This document shows positions 1 to 9,032 of a stretch of DNA of 64,000 bases, piece by piece. Each line of letters opens with the position of its first letter. Position 1 is the first letter of the stretch. Location: assembly GCA_934352055.1 (NCBI GenBank), contig CAKRJY010000005.1, positions 62,001 through 126,000 of the forward strand. Reading direction: 5' to 3'. The position numbers were made by a program, and so were the translations under genes. The notes beneath the pieces were generated by a model. That model was not told the DNA's origin and did no database searches. It saw only the letters and a program-made list of their open reading frames with translations. This DNA is from an uncultured Lachnospiraceae bacterium. Lineage in GTDB: Bacteria > Bacillota > Clostridia > Lachnospirales > Lachnospiraceae.

Positions 1-2780
1 GTGCAGCTTCTCTGGTTGTAAATAATGTAGAAGATGGTATTAAGTTTACGAATACCATTGGTTATCCGGTTGTACTTCGTCCGGCATTTACCCTTGGTGG
101 TAGTGGCGGTGGTATTGCACATAACGAGACAGAACTGGTTGATATCTTATCCAATGGTTTGCGTTTGAGCCGTGTGAATGAAGTTCTGGTAGAGCGCTGT
201 ATCGCCGGATGGAAAGAAATCGAATACGAAGTAATGCGAGATGCAGCAGGCAACTGTATTACCGTATGTAACATGGAAAATATTGACCCGGTTGGTGTGC
301 ATACAGGTGACTCTATTGTTGTGGCACCATCACAGACATTGGGCGATAAGGAATACCAGATGCTTCGTAGTTCTGCATTAAATATTATTTCAGAACTTGG
401 CATTACCGGTGGATGCAACGTACAGTATGCATTACATCCGGAAACATTTGAATATTGTGTTATCGAAGTAAACCCTCGTGTGAGCCGCTCTTCTGCACTT
501 GCTTCCAAAGCAACCGGTTATCCGATTGCAAAGGTGGCTGCAAAGATTGCACTGGGATACACTTTGGATGAGATCCCAAATGCGATTACAGGTAAGACAT
601 TCGCTTCTTTTGAGCCAATGCTTGATTACTGCGTTGTTAAGATTCCTCGTTTGCCATTTGATAAATTTATCACAGCAAAGCGTACGCTGACGACCCAGAT
701 GAAGGCAACAGGTGAAGTTATGAGTATCTGCACGAATTTTGAGGGTGCTCTGATGAAAGCCATCCGTTCTCTGGAGCAGCATGTTGACTCATTGATGAGT
801 TATGATTTTTCTGCTTTAAGTGATGCGGAATTAGAAGAACAGCTTCATGTTGTAGATGACCGCAGAATTTATGTGATTGCAGAGGCACTTCGCAGAGGTG
901 TTTCTTACGAACATATTCATGATATTACCAAAATTGATATCTGGTTTATCGATAAGATTTCCATCCTTGTGGAGATGGAGCAGAGATTGCAGAAGGAAGA
1001 ACTTACGGTAGAGCTTTTGAAGGAAGCAAAGCGTATTGAATTCCCGGATAACGTTATCGCGCAGTTGACAGGAAAGACCACAGAAGAAATCCGCGATATG
1101 CGTTATGCAAACGATATCGTTGTCGGATTTAAGATGGTTGATACCTGTGCAGCCGAATTTGAAGCTACAACGCCATATTATTACTCTGTTTTTGGCAGTG
1201 AAAATGAGGCGGTAGAGACAAATTCAAAGAAGAAAGTATTAGTACTTGGTTCCGGTCCAATCCGTATCGGACAGGGTATTGAGTTTGATTACTGTTCCGT
1301 ACACAGTACATGGGCATTTTCAAAGGAAGGTTACGAAACTATTATCGTAAACAATAACCCTGAGACGGTTTCTACCGACTTTGATATTGCAGATAAATTG
1401 TACTTCGAGCCACTGACCGAAGAAGACGTAGAAAACATCGTTCGCTTTGAAAAGCCGGATGGAGCTGTTGTTCAGTTTGGTGGACAGACAGCAATCAAAT
1501 TGACAGAAGCTTTGATGAAGATGGGCGTGACAATCTTAGGAACAAAAGCAGAAGATGTTGATGCGGCAGAAGATAGAGAATTATTCGATGAGATTCTTGA
1601 AAAAACAGGAATTCCTAGAGCCTCCGGTGGAACTGTATTTACAGCAGAAGAAGCGAAAAAAGTTGCGAACGAGATTGGTTATCCGGTATTGGTACGTCCT
1701 TCCTACGTTTTGGGTGGACAGGGAATGCAGATTGCGTTCAATGATGATGAAGTAGATGAGTTTATGGAAATCATCAATCGTATTGCACAGGATCATCCAA
1801 TCCTTGTAGATAAATATTTGCAGGGAAAGGAAATCGAAGTGGATGCGGTATGTGATGGTACGGACATTCTGATTCCAGGTATTATGGAACATATTGAACG
1901 TACAGGTGTGCATTCCGGAGATAGTATCTCTGTTTATCCAGCACATACCATTGGGGATGATATCAAGAAAAAGATTACAGATTATACCGAAAAACTGGCA
2001 CAGGCATTGCATGTGGTAGGCCTGATCAACATTCAGTTTATCGTTATGAATGATGAAGTGTATGTAATTGAGGTAAACCCAAGATCATCCAGAACCGTAC
2101 CATACATCAGTAAGGTTACCGGTATTCCAATTGTAGACCTTGCAACAAAGGTTATTATTGGTAATACATTAAAGGGTATGGGATATACACCGGGATTACA
2201 GCCGGAAGCAGAGTACGTAGCGGTTAAGATGCCGGTATTCTCTTTTGAAAAATTACGTGGTGCAGAGATTTCCCTTGGACCGGAAATGAAGTCTACAGGT
2301 GAATGTCTTGGTATTGCAAAGACATTTGATGAAGCACTGTATAAGGCATTCTTAGGTGCTGGTATTGTACTTCCAAAACATAAGCAGATGATCATTACGG
2401 TAAAAGATGCGGATAAGCCGGAAGCAGTTGATGTTGCAAAACGTTTTGCTGCACTTGGTTATAAGATTTATGCAACCAGAAGTACGGCGAAGTATCTACA
2501 GGAACATGGTGTAGATGCATTGTGGGTAAATAAAATAACACAGGAATCTCCAAATGTTATGGATTTGATCTTAGGACATAAGATTGATTTGGTTATTGAT
2601 ACACCAACCCAGGGACATGGAGATAAGAGCCGTGATGGATTTTTGATTCGCCGTAATGCAATTGAGACGGGTGTACACTGTATCACAGCAATGGATACAG
2701 CAAATGCACTTGCAACCAGTTTGGAATCTGCAACAGATAAATTTACACTGGTAGATATTGCAAAAGTTAAAAATATCTAA
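1..2780 (+). CDS. carB: Carbamoyl-phosphate synthase large subunit (5'-truncated by window)
   Basis: This is the large subunit of carbamoyl-phosphate synthase, which joins glutamine-derived ammonia, bicarbonate and two ATP into carbamoyl phosphate for pyrimidine and arginine synthesis. The reading frame is already open at base 3 and runs 925 codons to the stop, so about 140 N-terminal residues of a usual ~1065 lie outside the window. Both ATP-grasp halves are visible, each with an IEVNPR motif (around nt 465 and nt 2068), followed by the C-terminal MGS-like allosteric domain (from about nt 2385). No frameshift is seen. A strong terminator follows, so this is the end of its transcription unit. 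The family assignment is secure. Confidence 0.97.
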   Translation, partial: AASLVVNNVEDGIKFTNTIGYPVVLRPAFTLGGSGGGIAHNETELVDILSNGLRLSRVNEVLVERCIAGWKEIEYEVMRDAAGNCITVCNMENIDPVGVHTGDSIVVAPSQTLGDKEYQMLRSSALNIISELGITGGCNVQYALHPETFEYCVIEVNPRVSRSSALASKATGYPIAKVAAKIALGYTLDEIPNAITGKTFASFEPMLDYCVVKIPRLPFDKFITAKRTLTTQMKATGEVMSICTNFEGALMKAIRSLEQHVDSLMSYDFSALSDAELEEQLHVVDDRRIYVIAEALRRGVSYEHIHDITKIDIWFIDKISILVEMEQRLQKEELTVELLKEAKRIEFPDNVIAQLTGKTTEEIRDMRYANDIVVGFKMVDTCAAEFEATTPYYYSVFGSENEAVETNSKKKVLVLGSGPIRIGQGIEFDYCSVHSTWAFSKEGYETIIVNNNPETVSTDFDIADKLYFEPLTEEDVENIVRFEKPDGAVVQFGGQTAIKLTEALMKMGVTILGTKAEDVDAAEDRELFDEILEKTGIPRASGGTVFTAEEAKKVANEIGYPVLVRPSYVLGGQGMQIAFNDDEVDEFMEIINRIAQDHPILVDKYLQGKEIEVDAVCDGTDILIPGIMEHIERTGVHSGDSISVYPAHTIGDDIKKKITDYTEKLAQALHVVGLINIQFIVMNDEVYVIEVNPRSSRTVPYISKVTGIPIVDLATKVIIGNTLKGMGYTPGLQPEAEYVAVKMPVFSFEKLRGAEISLGPEMKSTGECLGIAKTFDEALYKAFLGAGIVLPKHKQMIITVKDADKPEAVDVAKRFAALGYKIYATRSTAKYLQEHGVDALWVNKITQESPNVMDLILGHKIDLVIDTPTQGHGDKSRDGFLIRRNAIETGVHCITAMDTANALATSLESATDKFTLVDIAKVKNI

Positions 2781-2857
2781 AATTGTGTAATTTGGGATGC
2801 ATCCATTGGTTGGATAAGAAAAATAACTATTCATGAATTATAAAATGTATTAAAATA

Positions 2858-2886
2858 ATGCTGTGGCAAATGCCACAGCATTTTTT
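2858..2886 (+). terminator. Intrinsic terminator after carB
   Basis: An 11-bp perfect inverted repeat (2858-2868 with 2871-2881) is followed at once by six T. It separates carB from the next gene, whose ribosome binding site begins only a few bases later. Confidence 0.9.
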
Positions 2887-2902
2887 ATGAGAGGTGAAAG
2901 GT

Positions 2903-4741
2903 ATGCATAGACTGATAGAATATCTGAAAAAACATACGTTATTAGCGGATGGAGCAATGGGGACATACTATGGGGAAAAATATCAGGAAGATGGATTCCT
3001 AGTGGAAAAGGCGAATTTACTTTTCCCGGAGCGCATCAAAGAAATTCACCTGGAATACTTGCAAAGCGGGGCAAGGCTGCTTAGAACAAATACGTTTGCA
3101 ATCAATAGTGGATTTTTTGCAACAAGAGAAGAAATGAAAAAGCATATCAAAGCGGGATATCGCTTGGCGGAAGATGCAAAGGATACCTTTTTGCAGCAAT
3201 GTGAAAAAGCTGGAAAAAAGAAACCGGAAATATTTATTGCAGCAGATATCGGAACAATTTACGATTTGGGGCAGAGGGACGAGAATCGTGTATTGCAGGA
3301 ATATAAATTTTTGATTGATACCTTTATGGAGGCTGGCGCAGATATTTTCCTATTGGAAACACAATCGGACATTTATTATATACCGGCATTGGTATCGTAT
3401 ATTAAGGAACAGAATAAGGATGCTTTTGTGGCAGTTACGTTCTCTTTTGATAAAACAGGGTATACAAAGACAGGACTTCGTCTGGAGCGTATGATTTGCC
3501 GGATGTGTGAGTCAAACGATGTGGATGCATATGGCATGAATTGTGGAATGGAAGCAGTACATATGTATCAGATGTTGAAAAATGTGACATTTCCGTCTGA
3601 TAAGCCGGTGCTTGTTTTGCCGAATGCAGGATATCCATACCAGCTGCGCGGCAAAACGATTTATGGGAAAAATGCGTCCTATTTTTGCAAAGTTTTGCGA
3701 AAAATTTATGGGTTAGGAATCGATGTGATTGGTGGGTGCTGCGGAACGACACCATCGTATTTTACAGAGCTTTATGCAGAATTAGAAAAAGAGGAAAAAC
3801 CACAAAAACTAATCGGGGATGTAGAAGAAACATCGGTGAGCCGTACAGAATCCGAGTTTTGGAAGAAATTGCAGTCGGGGGAAAAACCATTTGTTGTGGA
3901 ACTGGATCCGCCATCTGATCTGCAGGTGGATAAGTTGTTGAATGGTGCTCAGATGTTAAAGGAACATCGTGTGGATTTATTGACATTATCGGATTCGCCA
4001 ATGGCACGAAGCCGTATGGATGCGTCTCTTTTGGGAAGTAAAATTCAGCGCGAGACAGGAATTTATGTGATGCCGCATCTTTCCTGCAGAGACCGGAATG
4101 TGATTTCACTTCGCGGAACCATGTTGGGTGATTATGTGAATGATCTGAAGCATTTCCTGATTGTCACAGGGGATCCGGTGGCAAAAAATGACCGTAGTAC
4201 CATTACCCAGGTATATGATTACAATTCAATCAAATTTATGGGCTTGCTGCACGAGATGAATGAGGATCAGTTCCACCAGGACCGTATTGTTTATGGTGGA
4301 GCATTGAATTATCAGGGCGTTGGTGTGGATGCTATTGCAAGACGTATGCAATTAAAAATGGAGCAGGGCTGTAGCTTCTTTTTGACACAGCCGATTTACA
4401 GTGACGCAGATGTAGAGCGGATCGCGGATTTAAAAGCGCGTACAGGTGCGAAGATTATCGGTGGTATTATGCCGCTGGTAAGCCGGAAAAATGCATTGTT
4501 TATTGCAAATCAGATGCCGGGAATGCATGTGCCGCAGGAAGTACTGGATCGCTATGAAGAAGGAATGAGTCGCGAGGAGTATGAAGAGGTGGCGATTCGT
4601 GTTTCTGTGGAAATTGCGAGAAAATTAACAGATATTGTGGATGGATATTATTTTATGACGCCATTTAATCGTGTGGGATTGATTTGCAATATTATTGAAC
4701 GTGTACGTGAGGAAGGTTTATCAGGTTACGCGAAAGAATAA
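2903..4741 (+). CDS. Bifunctional homocysteine S-methyltransferase / methylenetetrahydrofolate reductase (YitJ-like)
   Basis: This 612-residue protein fuses a zinc-dependent homocysteine methyltransferase domain (residues ~1-290; DGAMGT near the start, NCG, and GGCCGTTP around residue 277) to a MetF-like methylenetetrahydrofolate reductase domain (from about residue 320, FVVELDPPSD). The same fusion is known from Bacillus YitJ. By family it makes 5-methyl-THF and may transfer a methyl group to homocysteine. The start is the ATG at 2903, seven bases after an AGAGGTG ribosome binding site; an upstream in-frame GTG overlaps that site. No SAM riboswitch fits between the carB terminator and the start. 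An ABC exporter pair follows 14 bases downstream. Confidence 0.93.
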   Translation: MHRLIEYLKKHTLLADGAMGTYYGEKYQEDGFLVEKANLLFPERIKEIHLEYLQSGARLLRTNTFAINSGFFATREEMKKHIKAGYRLAEDAKDTFLQQCEKAGKKKPEIFIAADIGTIYDLGQRDENRVLQEYKFLIDTFMEAGADIFLLETQSDIYYIPALVSYIKEQNKDAFVAVTFSFDKTGYTKTGLRLERMICRMCESNDVDAYGMNCGMEAVHMYQMLKNVTFPSDKPVLVLPNAGYPYQLRGKTIYGKNASYFCKVLRKIYGLGIDVIGGCCGTTPSYFTELYAELEKEEKPQKLIGDVEETSVSRTESEFWKKLQSGEKPFVVELDPPSDLQVDKLLNGAQMLKEHRVDLLTLSDSPMARSRMDASLLGSKIQRETGIYVMPHLSCRDRNVISLRGTMLGDYVNDLKHFLIVTGDPVAKNDRSTITQVYDYNSIKFMGLLHEMNEDQFHQDRIVYGGALNYQGVGVDAIARRMQLKMEQGCSFFLTQPIYSDADVERIADLKARTGAKIIGGIMPLVSRKNALFIANQMPGMHVPQEVLDRYEEGMSREEYEEVAIRVSVEIARKLTDIVDGYYFMTPFNRVGLICNIIERVREEGLSGYAKE

Positions 4742-4755
4742 GGACAGGTGAAAAG

Positions 4756-6966
4756 ATGAAATTTTTGTTCCAAAATTTATGGGAAAGAAAGCGTGCAGTT
4801 GCGATCGTTATTGTACTCTTGGTTGTACAGGCGTTGTGTGAACTGTCACTTCCGAATTATACAGCGGATATTGTAGATGTCGGCATCCAGCAAAATGGTG
4901 TGGACTCCGTTGCAATGCGCGAAATGAGCCGGGATACATATGAGTGGCTGATGGCATTTATGAATACAGACGAATGTGCATATGTTGCATCCTGTTACGA
5001 AGAAGAAAAAGATAGTTATGTATTAAAGGATGCAATAGAAGCAGATAAGGATAAGATAAAAAAGTTGGAACAGACGTTGCAGGAACCGCTGGTGCTGACT
5101 TATTTTATGGAATATGGAACGCAGCAGACTGCTGATTCGCAATATGCATCCATGATGGGCGATGCCGCAGAAGGTCTTGCGCAGGTGCAAAAATTAAAGG
5201 ATGCAGGACTTCTGCAGCCGACAGCTTTGTATGAAATGAGAAATGAGGTTTCGAAGCAGTTTGGTGAATTGGGTGATACCATGGCAGACCAGCTTTCGGT
5301 TGCTATGGTGGAAAAAGAATATGAAGCATTAGGCTATGATATGCATAAGATGCAGATGCAATATCTGCTTCATACAGGGGGCATTATGATCCTTATGACG
5401 CTTGGAATGCTTACTGCTGCTGTGCTGCTTGGATTCGTTTCTTCAAAAACGGCAGCGGATATCGGACGTTCCTTGCGACAAAAGGTATATACAAGTGTTA
5501 TTTCCTATTCGGGAAAGGAAATGGACCAGTTTTCAACTGCTTCTCTGATTACCAGATGTACGAATGATATCCAGCAGGTGCAGATGGTGGAAGTGATGCT
5601 GCTGCGTATGGTGCTTTATGCGCCGGTACTTGCGATTGGTGGCATCATTATGGTTTCCCGTACCGACACATCCATGAGTTGGATTATTTTTATTGCCGTT
5701 GCCGTTATTATTGGCGTTGTGCTGATATTGATGAAATTCTCAATGCCAAAATTTAAGATGATGCAAAAGCTGGTGGATCGTCTGAATCTTGTCTCCAGGG
5801 AGATTTTGACAGGAATTCCAGTTATTCGTGCATTTTCGCGTGAAGAACATGAAAAAGAACGATTTCAAGATGCGAATACAGACTTGATGGAAACACAATT
5901 GTATACCAGCCGCATGATGGCATGGATGATGCCGATAATGATGCTGATTATGAATTGCATTACGATTGCAGTGGTATGGTTTGGCGCGAAAGGTATTGCA
6001 GCGGGACAAATGCAGGTGGGAGATATGATGGCGTTTATCACTTATGCCATGGTGATTGTTATGTCCTTTTTACTGCTGACCATGATGTCGATTATGCTGC
6101 CAAGAGCCGGCGTTGCGGCAGAACGTATTCAGGAGGTGCTCTGCACAAAATCATCCATTGAAGATGCCAAGACAGTGGCTGATGATACAATGGGACAGAT
6201 TCGCGGAGAACTGGCTTTTCATGATGTGAGCTTTGCGTATCCAAATGCGAAGAGCAATGTTTTGGACCATTTGGATTTCGTCGCGGAACCGGGAAAGACA
6301 ACAGCAATTATTGGAAGTACGGGGTGTGGAAAATCAACACTTTTACAGTTGATTCCACGTCTTTATGATGTTACCGAGGGAAGTATCACGTTAGATGGTA
6401 TTGATATCCGCAAAATATCACAAAAGAAGTTACGCGATGCGATTGGTTATGTGCCGCAAAAAGCCGTGCTGTTTTCTGGCGATATCCGTTCAAATATCAA
6501 ATATGCAGATGAGGGCATAGCGGATGATGTTATGATAAAGGCAGCTGAAATTGCACAGGCAACGGAATTTGTGGAGGAAAAAGAAAAGAAATACGACAGC
6601 CATATTTCGCAAGGCGGATCGAATGTGTCCGGGGGACAAAAACAGCGCCTGGCAATTGCAAGGGCGATTGCGAAAGAGCCGAAGATATATTTGTTTGACG
6701 ATAGTTTCTCTGCACTTGATTTCAAGACAGATAAGGCATTGCGGGAAGCACTGTTTGTGCATGCAAAAGATGCGACGATCTTTATTGTAGCACAGCGGAT
6801 CAGTACGATTTTGCATGCAGATCAGATTCTTGTTTTGGATGATGGAAAGATTGTTGGTAAGGGAACACACCAGGAACTCTTAAAGACATGTCAGACCTAT
6901 CAGGAAATCGCGATGTCGCAGTTGAGCCAGAGCGAGCTCGAACAGACGAAGGGAGGCATGGCATAA
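4756..6966 (+). CDS. ABC exporter, permease/ATPase subunit 1 (degenerate ATP site)
   Basis: This 736-residue half-transporter has an N-terminal membrane domain and a C-terminal nucleotide-binding domain. A long polar insertion of roughly 130 residues sits between TM1 and TM2, probably outside the membrane. Walker A is GSTGCGKST (~residue 519) and the signature is NVSGGQKQ (~622). Walker B reads IYLFDDSFSALD (~643): the usual catalytic Glu is Asp, as in the degenerate site of heterodimeric exporters. Its stop overlaps the start of the partner gene by one base. The exported substrate cannot be told from sequence; multidrug or peptide export is the usual role. Confidence 0.93.
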   Translation: MKFLFQNLWERKRAVAIVIVLLVVQALCELSLPNYTADIVDVGIQQNGVDSVAMREMSRDTYEWLMAFMNTDECAYVASCYEEEKDSYVLKDAIEADKDKIKKLEQTLQEPLVLTYFMEYGTQQTADSQYASMMGDAAEGLAQVQKLKDAGLLQPTALYEMRNEVSKQFGELGDTMADQLSVAMVEKEYEALGYDMHKMQMQYLLHTGGIMILMTLGMLTAAVLLGFVSSKTAADIGRSLRQKVYTSVISYSGKEMDQFSTASLITRCTNDIQQVQMVEVMLLRMVLYAPVLAIGGIIMVSRTDTSMSWIIFIAVAVIIGVVLILMKFSMPKFKMMQKLVDRLNLVSREILTGIPVIRAFSREEHEKERFQDANTDLMETQLYTSRMMAWMMPIMMLIMNCITIAVVWFGAKGIAAGQMQVGDMMAFITYAMVIVMSFLLLTMMSIMLPRAGVAAERIQEVLCTKSSIEDAKTVADDTMGQIRGELAFHDVSFAYPNAKSNVLDHLDFVAEPGKTTAIIGSTGCGKSTLLQLIPRLYDVTEGSITLDGIDIRKISQKKLRDAIGYVPQKAVLFSGDIRSNIKYADEGIADDVMIKAAEIAQATEFVEEKEKKYDSHISQGGSNVSGGQKQRLAIARAIAKEPKIYLFDDSFSALDFKTDKALREALFVHAKDATIFIVAQRISTILHADQILVLDDGKIVGKGTHQELLKTCQTYQEIAMSQLSQSELEQTKGGMA

Positions 6967-8816
6967 TGAGTGAGACATATGGAAAAGAAAAAGCATCTCG
7001 TCGTCCACAAGGACCTATGGGAAGAGGTCATGGCAGACCGGTGGAAAAGGCTAAGGATTTCAAAGGCACTTTGCGAAAACTTTTGAAATATCTGAGCGTG
7101 TATAAAGTAGGAATCGGGGTTGTTATTTTCTTTGCGGTATTAAGTACGGTTTTTAACGTGGTTGGACCGAAGGTGTTAAGTCTGGCTACGACAGAATTGT
7201 TCAATGGCCTGGTGGCAAAAATTCAGGGAACAGGTTCGATACAGTTTGACAAGATTGCAAAGATCTTATTGAGTTTGTTGACAATTTATCTTTTTAGTGC
7301 ACTTATGAGCTTTATACAGGGCTATATTATGGCTGGTGTGGCACAGAAGATGAGTTTTCGGATGCGCTCAGAAATATCAGAGAAAATACATCGCCTGCCG
7401 ATGGCATATTTTGAATCCAAAACAGTAGGTGAAATTTTATCCCGTATTACGAATGATGTGGATACGTTAGGCCAGAGTCTGAATCAAAGCGTGACGCAGG
7501 TGATCACGTCCTTGACAACCATGATTGGAGTACTGGTCATGATGCTATCGATCAGTCCATGGATGACATTGATAGCACTTGTGATTCTGCCGATTTCTCT
7601 TGGACTGGTCATGCTTGTGGTGAAGTTTTCACAGAAGTACTTCATTGCACAGCAAAGAACACTGGGAGAAATCAATGGGCAGGTGGAAGAAACATTTGCC
7701 GGACAAAACATTGTAAAGGCATTTAATAAAGAAGAAGATGTGCTGGAAGAATTTCGGGTAAAAAATGAAGAATTGTATCATTCTGCATGGAAATCACAGT
7801 TTTTATCCGGTTTGATGCAGCCTGTTATGACATTTGTGGGAAATCTGGGTTATGTGGCGGTTGCAATTGCAGGCAGCGTATTCGCGGTTGCAGGAAGTAT
7901 AACGGTTGGTGACATCCAGGCATTTATCCAGTATGTCAAAAACTTTACACAGCCAATCCAGCAGATGGCAAATGTTTCGAATCTTTTGCAGTCGACAGTG
8001 GCAGCTGCGGAGCGTGTGTTTGAGTTTTTAGAGGAAAAAGAGGAAGAAGAACCGGAGCACCCGCTTGTGATGGATCATGTGGAAGGGGCTGTATCGTTTG
8101 AACATGTACAGTTTGGTTATCAGCCGGGTAAACCAATCATTCATGATTTCTCAAGCGAAGTCAGACCGGGACAGATGGTAGCTATCGTTGGACCGACGGG
8201 TGCAGGAAAGACAACAATGGTAAAACTTCTGATGCGTTTTTATGATGTAGATGCCGGTTGCATCCGCATTGATGGGCAGGATATCCGTTCCTTCGGACGC
8301 AGTAACCTGCGCGAGCACTTTGGAATGGTTTTGCAGGATACCTGGCTGTTTAAAGGTACGATTATGGAAAATATCCGCTATGGGAAGCTGACGGCATCGG
8401 ATGCGGAAGTTATGGAAGCTGCAAAAGCAGCGCATGCACATCATTTTATTGAGACATTACCGGGAGGTTATGATTTTGTCTTAAACGAGGAAGCAACCAA
8501 TGTATCCCAGGGACAGCGACAGCTGCTTACGATAGCACGTTCTATTTTGGCGGATAATCCGATCTTGATTCTGGATGAGGCGACAAGTTCTGTGGATACG
8601 AGAACAGAACAACGGATTCAAAAAGCGATGAATCATCTGATGCAGGGAAGAACAAGCTTCGTCATTGCACATAGATTATCAACCATTAAGGATGCAGATG
8701 TGATTTTAGTGATGAAAGATGGCGATATTATAGAACAGGGAAACCACGAAGCATTGATTGCACAAAATGGCTTTTATGCGGAGCTGTATAATAGTCAGTT
8801 TGAAAATGTGGGATGA
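6966..8816 (+). CDS. ABC exporter, permease/ATPase subunit 2 (canonical Walker B)
   Basis: This 616-residue half-transporter is the likely heterodimer partner of the preceding subunit. It has a short N-terminal basic stretch, a six-helix membrane domain and an ATPase domain with Walker A GPTGAGKTT (~residue 408), signature NVSQGQRQ (~511, a departure from LSGGQ) and Walker B LILDEATSSVD with the catalytic Glu. The degenerate signature here would face the degenerate Walker B of the partner, giving one impaired and one active ATP site. The start at 6966 lies inside the partner's TAA stop (TAATG) and has a GGGAGG site about ten bases upstream; an earlier in-frame ATG lies inside the partner gene. 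Confidence 0.93.
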   Translation: MSETYGKEKASRRPQGPMGRGHGRPVEKAKDFKGTLRKLLKYLSVYKVGIGVVIFFAVLSTVFNVVGPKVLSLATTELFNGLVAKIQGTGSIQFDKIAKILLSLLTIYLFSALMSFIQGYIMAGVAQKMSFRMRSEISEKIHRLPMAYFESKTVGEILSRITNDVDTLGQSLNQSVTQVITSLTTMIGVLVMMLSISPWMTLIALVILPISLGLVMLVVKFSQKYFIAQQRTLGEINGQVEETFAGQNIVKAFNKEEDVLEEFRVKNEELYHSAWKSQFLSGLMQPVMTFVGNLGYVAVAIAGSVFAVAGSITVGDIQAFIQYVKNFTQPIQQMANVSNLLQSTVAAAERVFEFLEEKEEEEPEHPLVMDHVEGAVSFEHVQFGYQPGKPIIHDFSSEVRPGQMVAIVGPTGAGKTTMVKLLMRFYDVDAGCIRIDGQDIRSFGRSNLREHFGMVLQDTWLFKGTIMENIRYGKLTASDAEVMEAAKAAHAHHFIETLPGGYDFVLNEEATNVSQGQRQLLTIARSILADNPILILDEATSSVDTRTEQRIQKAMNHLMQGRTSFVIAHRLSTIKDADVILVMKDGDIIEQGNHEALIAQNGFYAELYNSQFENVG

Positions 8817-8899
8817 TGCTATTGCATCATTAATTGTATATAATTTTGCAATTTTATGAATAATACTGGAATATATATACAGTTTAAAAAAGATTGTGC

Positions 8900-8905
8900 T
8901 ATAAT
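8900..8905 (+). promoter_or_regulatory. Extended -10 promoter upstream of metH
   Basis: A perfect TATAAT is preceded by TGC (8897-8899), an extended -10 element. No good -35 is visible. It is the only clear promoter between the ABC pair and metH. Confidence 0.5.
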
Positions 8906-9018
8906 CTTTTATTGTTATACAGACATTAAATGAACAATTGCAGGAAATTTATCGTATTTCAGAAAATCTAAAAGAGATGGTAGAAGAAGAAAACGACTTG
9001 ATTACTGCGGAATTATAG
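8905..9018 (+). other. Short coding-like reading frame before metH (possible gene remnant)
   Basis: An open frame of 37 codons reads as a charged, helical peptide tail (from about nt 8926: LNEQLQEIYRISENLKEM and on to ITAEL) and ends at TAG 9016-9018, 14 bases before metH. It has no ATG or GTG near its beginning, only ATT (8911) and TTG (8938), and no ribosome binding site, so translation is doubtful. Its composition resembles the end of a real protein. It may be the remains of a deleted gene or chance. It is not recognised as any family. Confidence 0.25.
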
Positions 9019-9032
9019 GATGAATAGATAAT

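Noticed and set aside
1581..2012. Long minus-strand open frames inside carB, metH, pgk, tpiA and other strongly biased genes
   Set aside because: They are shadows of highly biased coding frames, lack ribosome binding sites and show no protein-like family patterns.
2781..2902. SAM riboswitch before the methyltransferase/MTHFR fusion
   Set aside because: Apart from the carB terminator the gap is too short and shows no S-box core sequence.
8817..9032. SAM or cobalamin riboswitch before metH
   Set aside because: No conserved core, B12-box or multi-stem junction could be found in the 216 bases.
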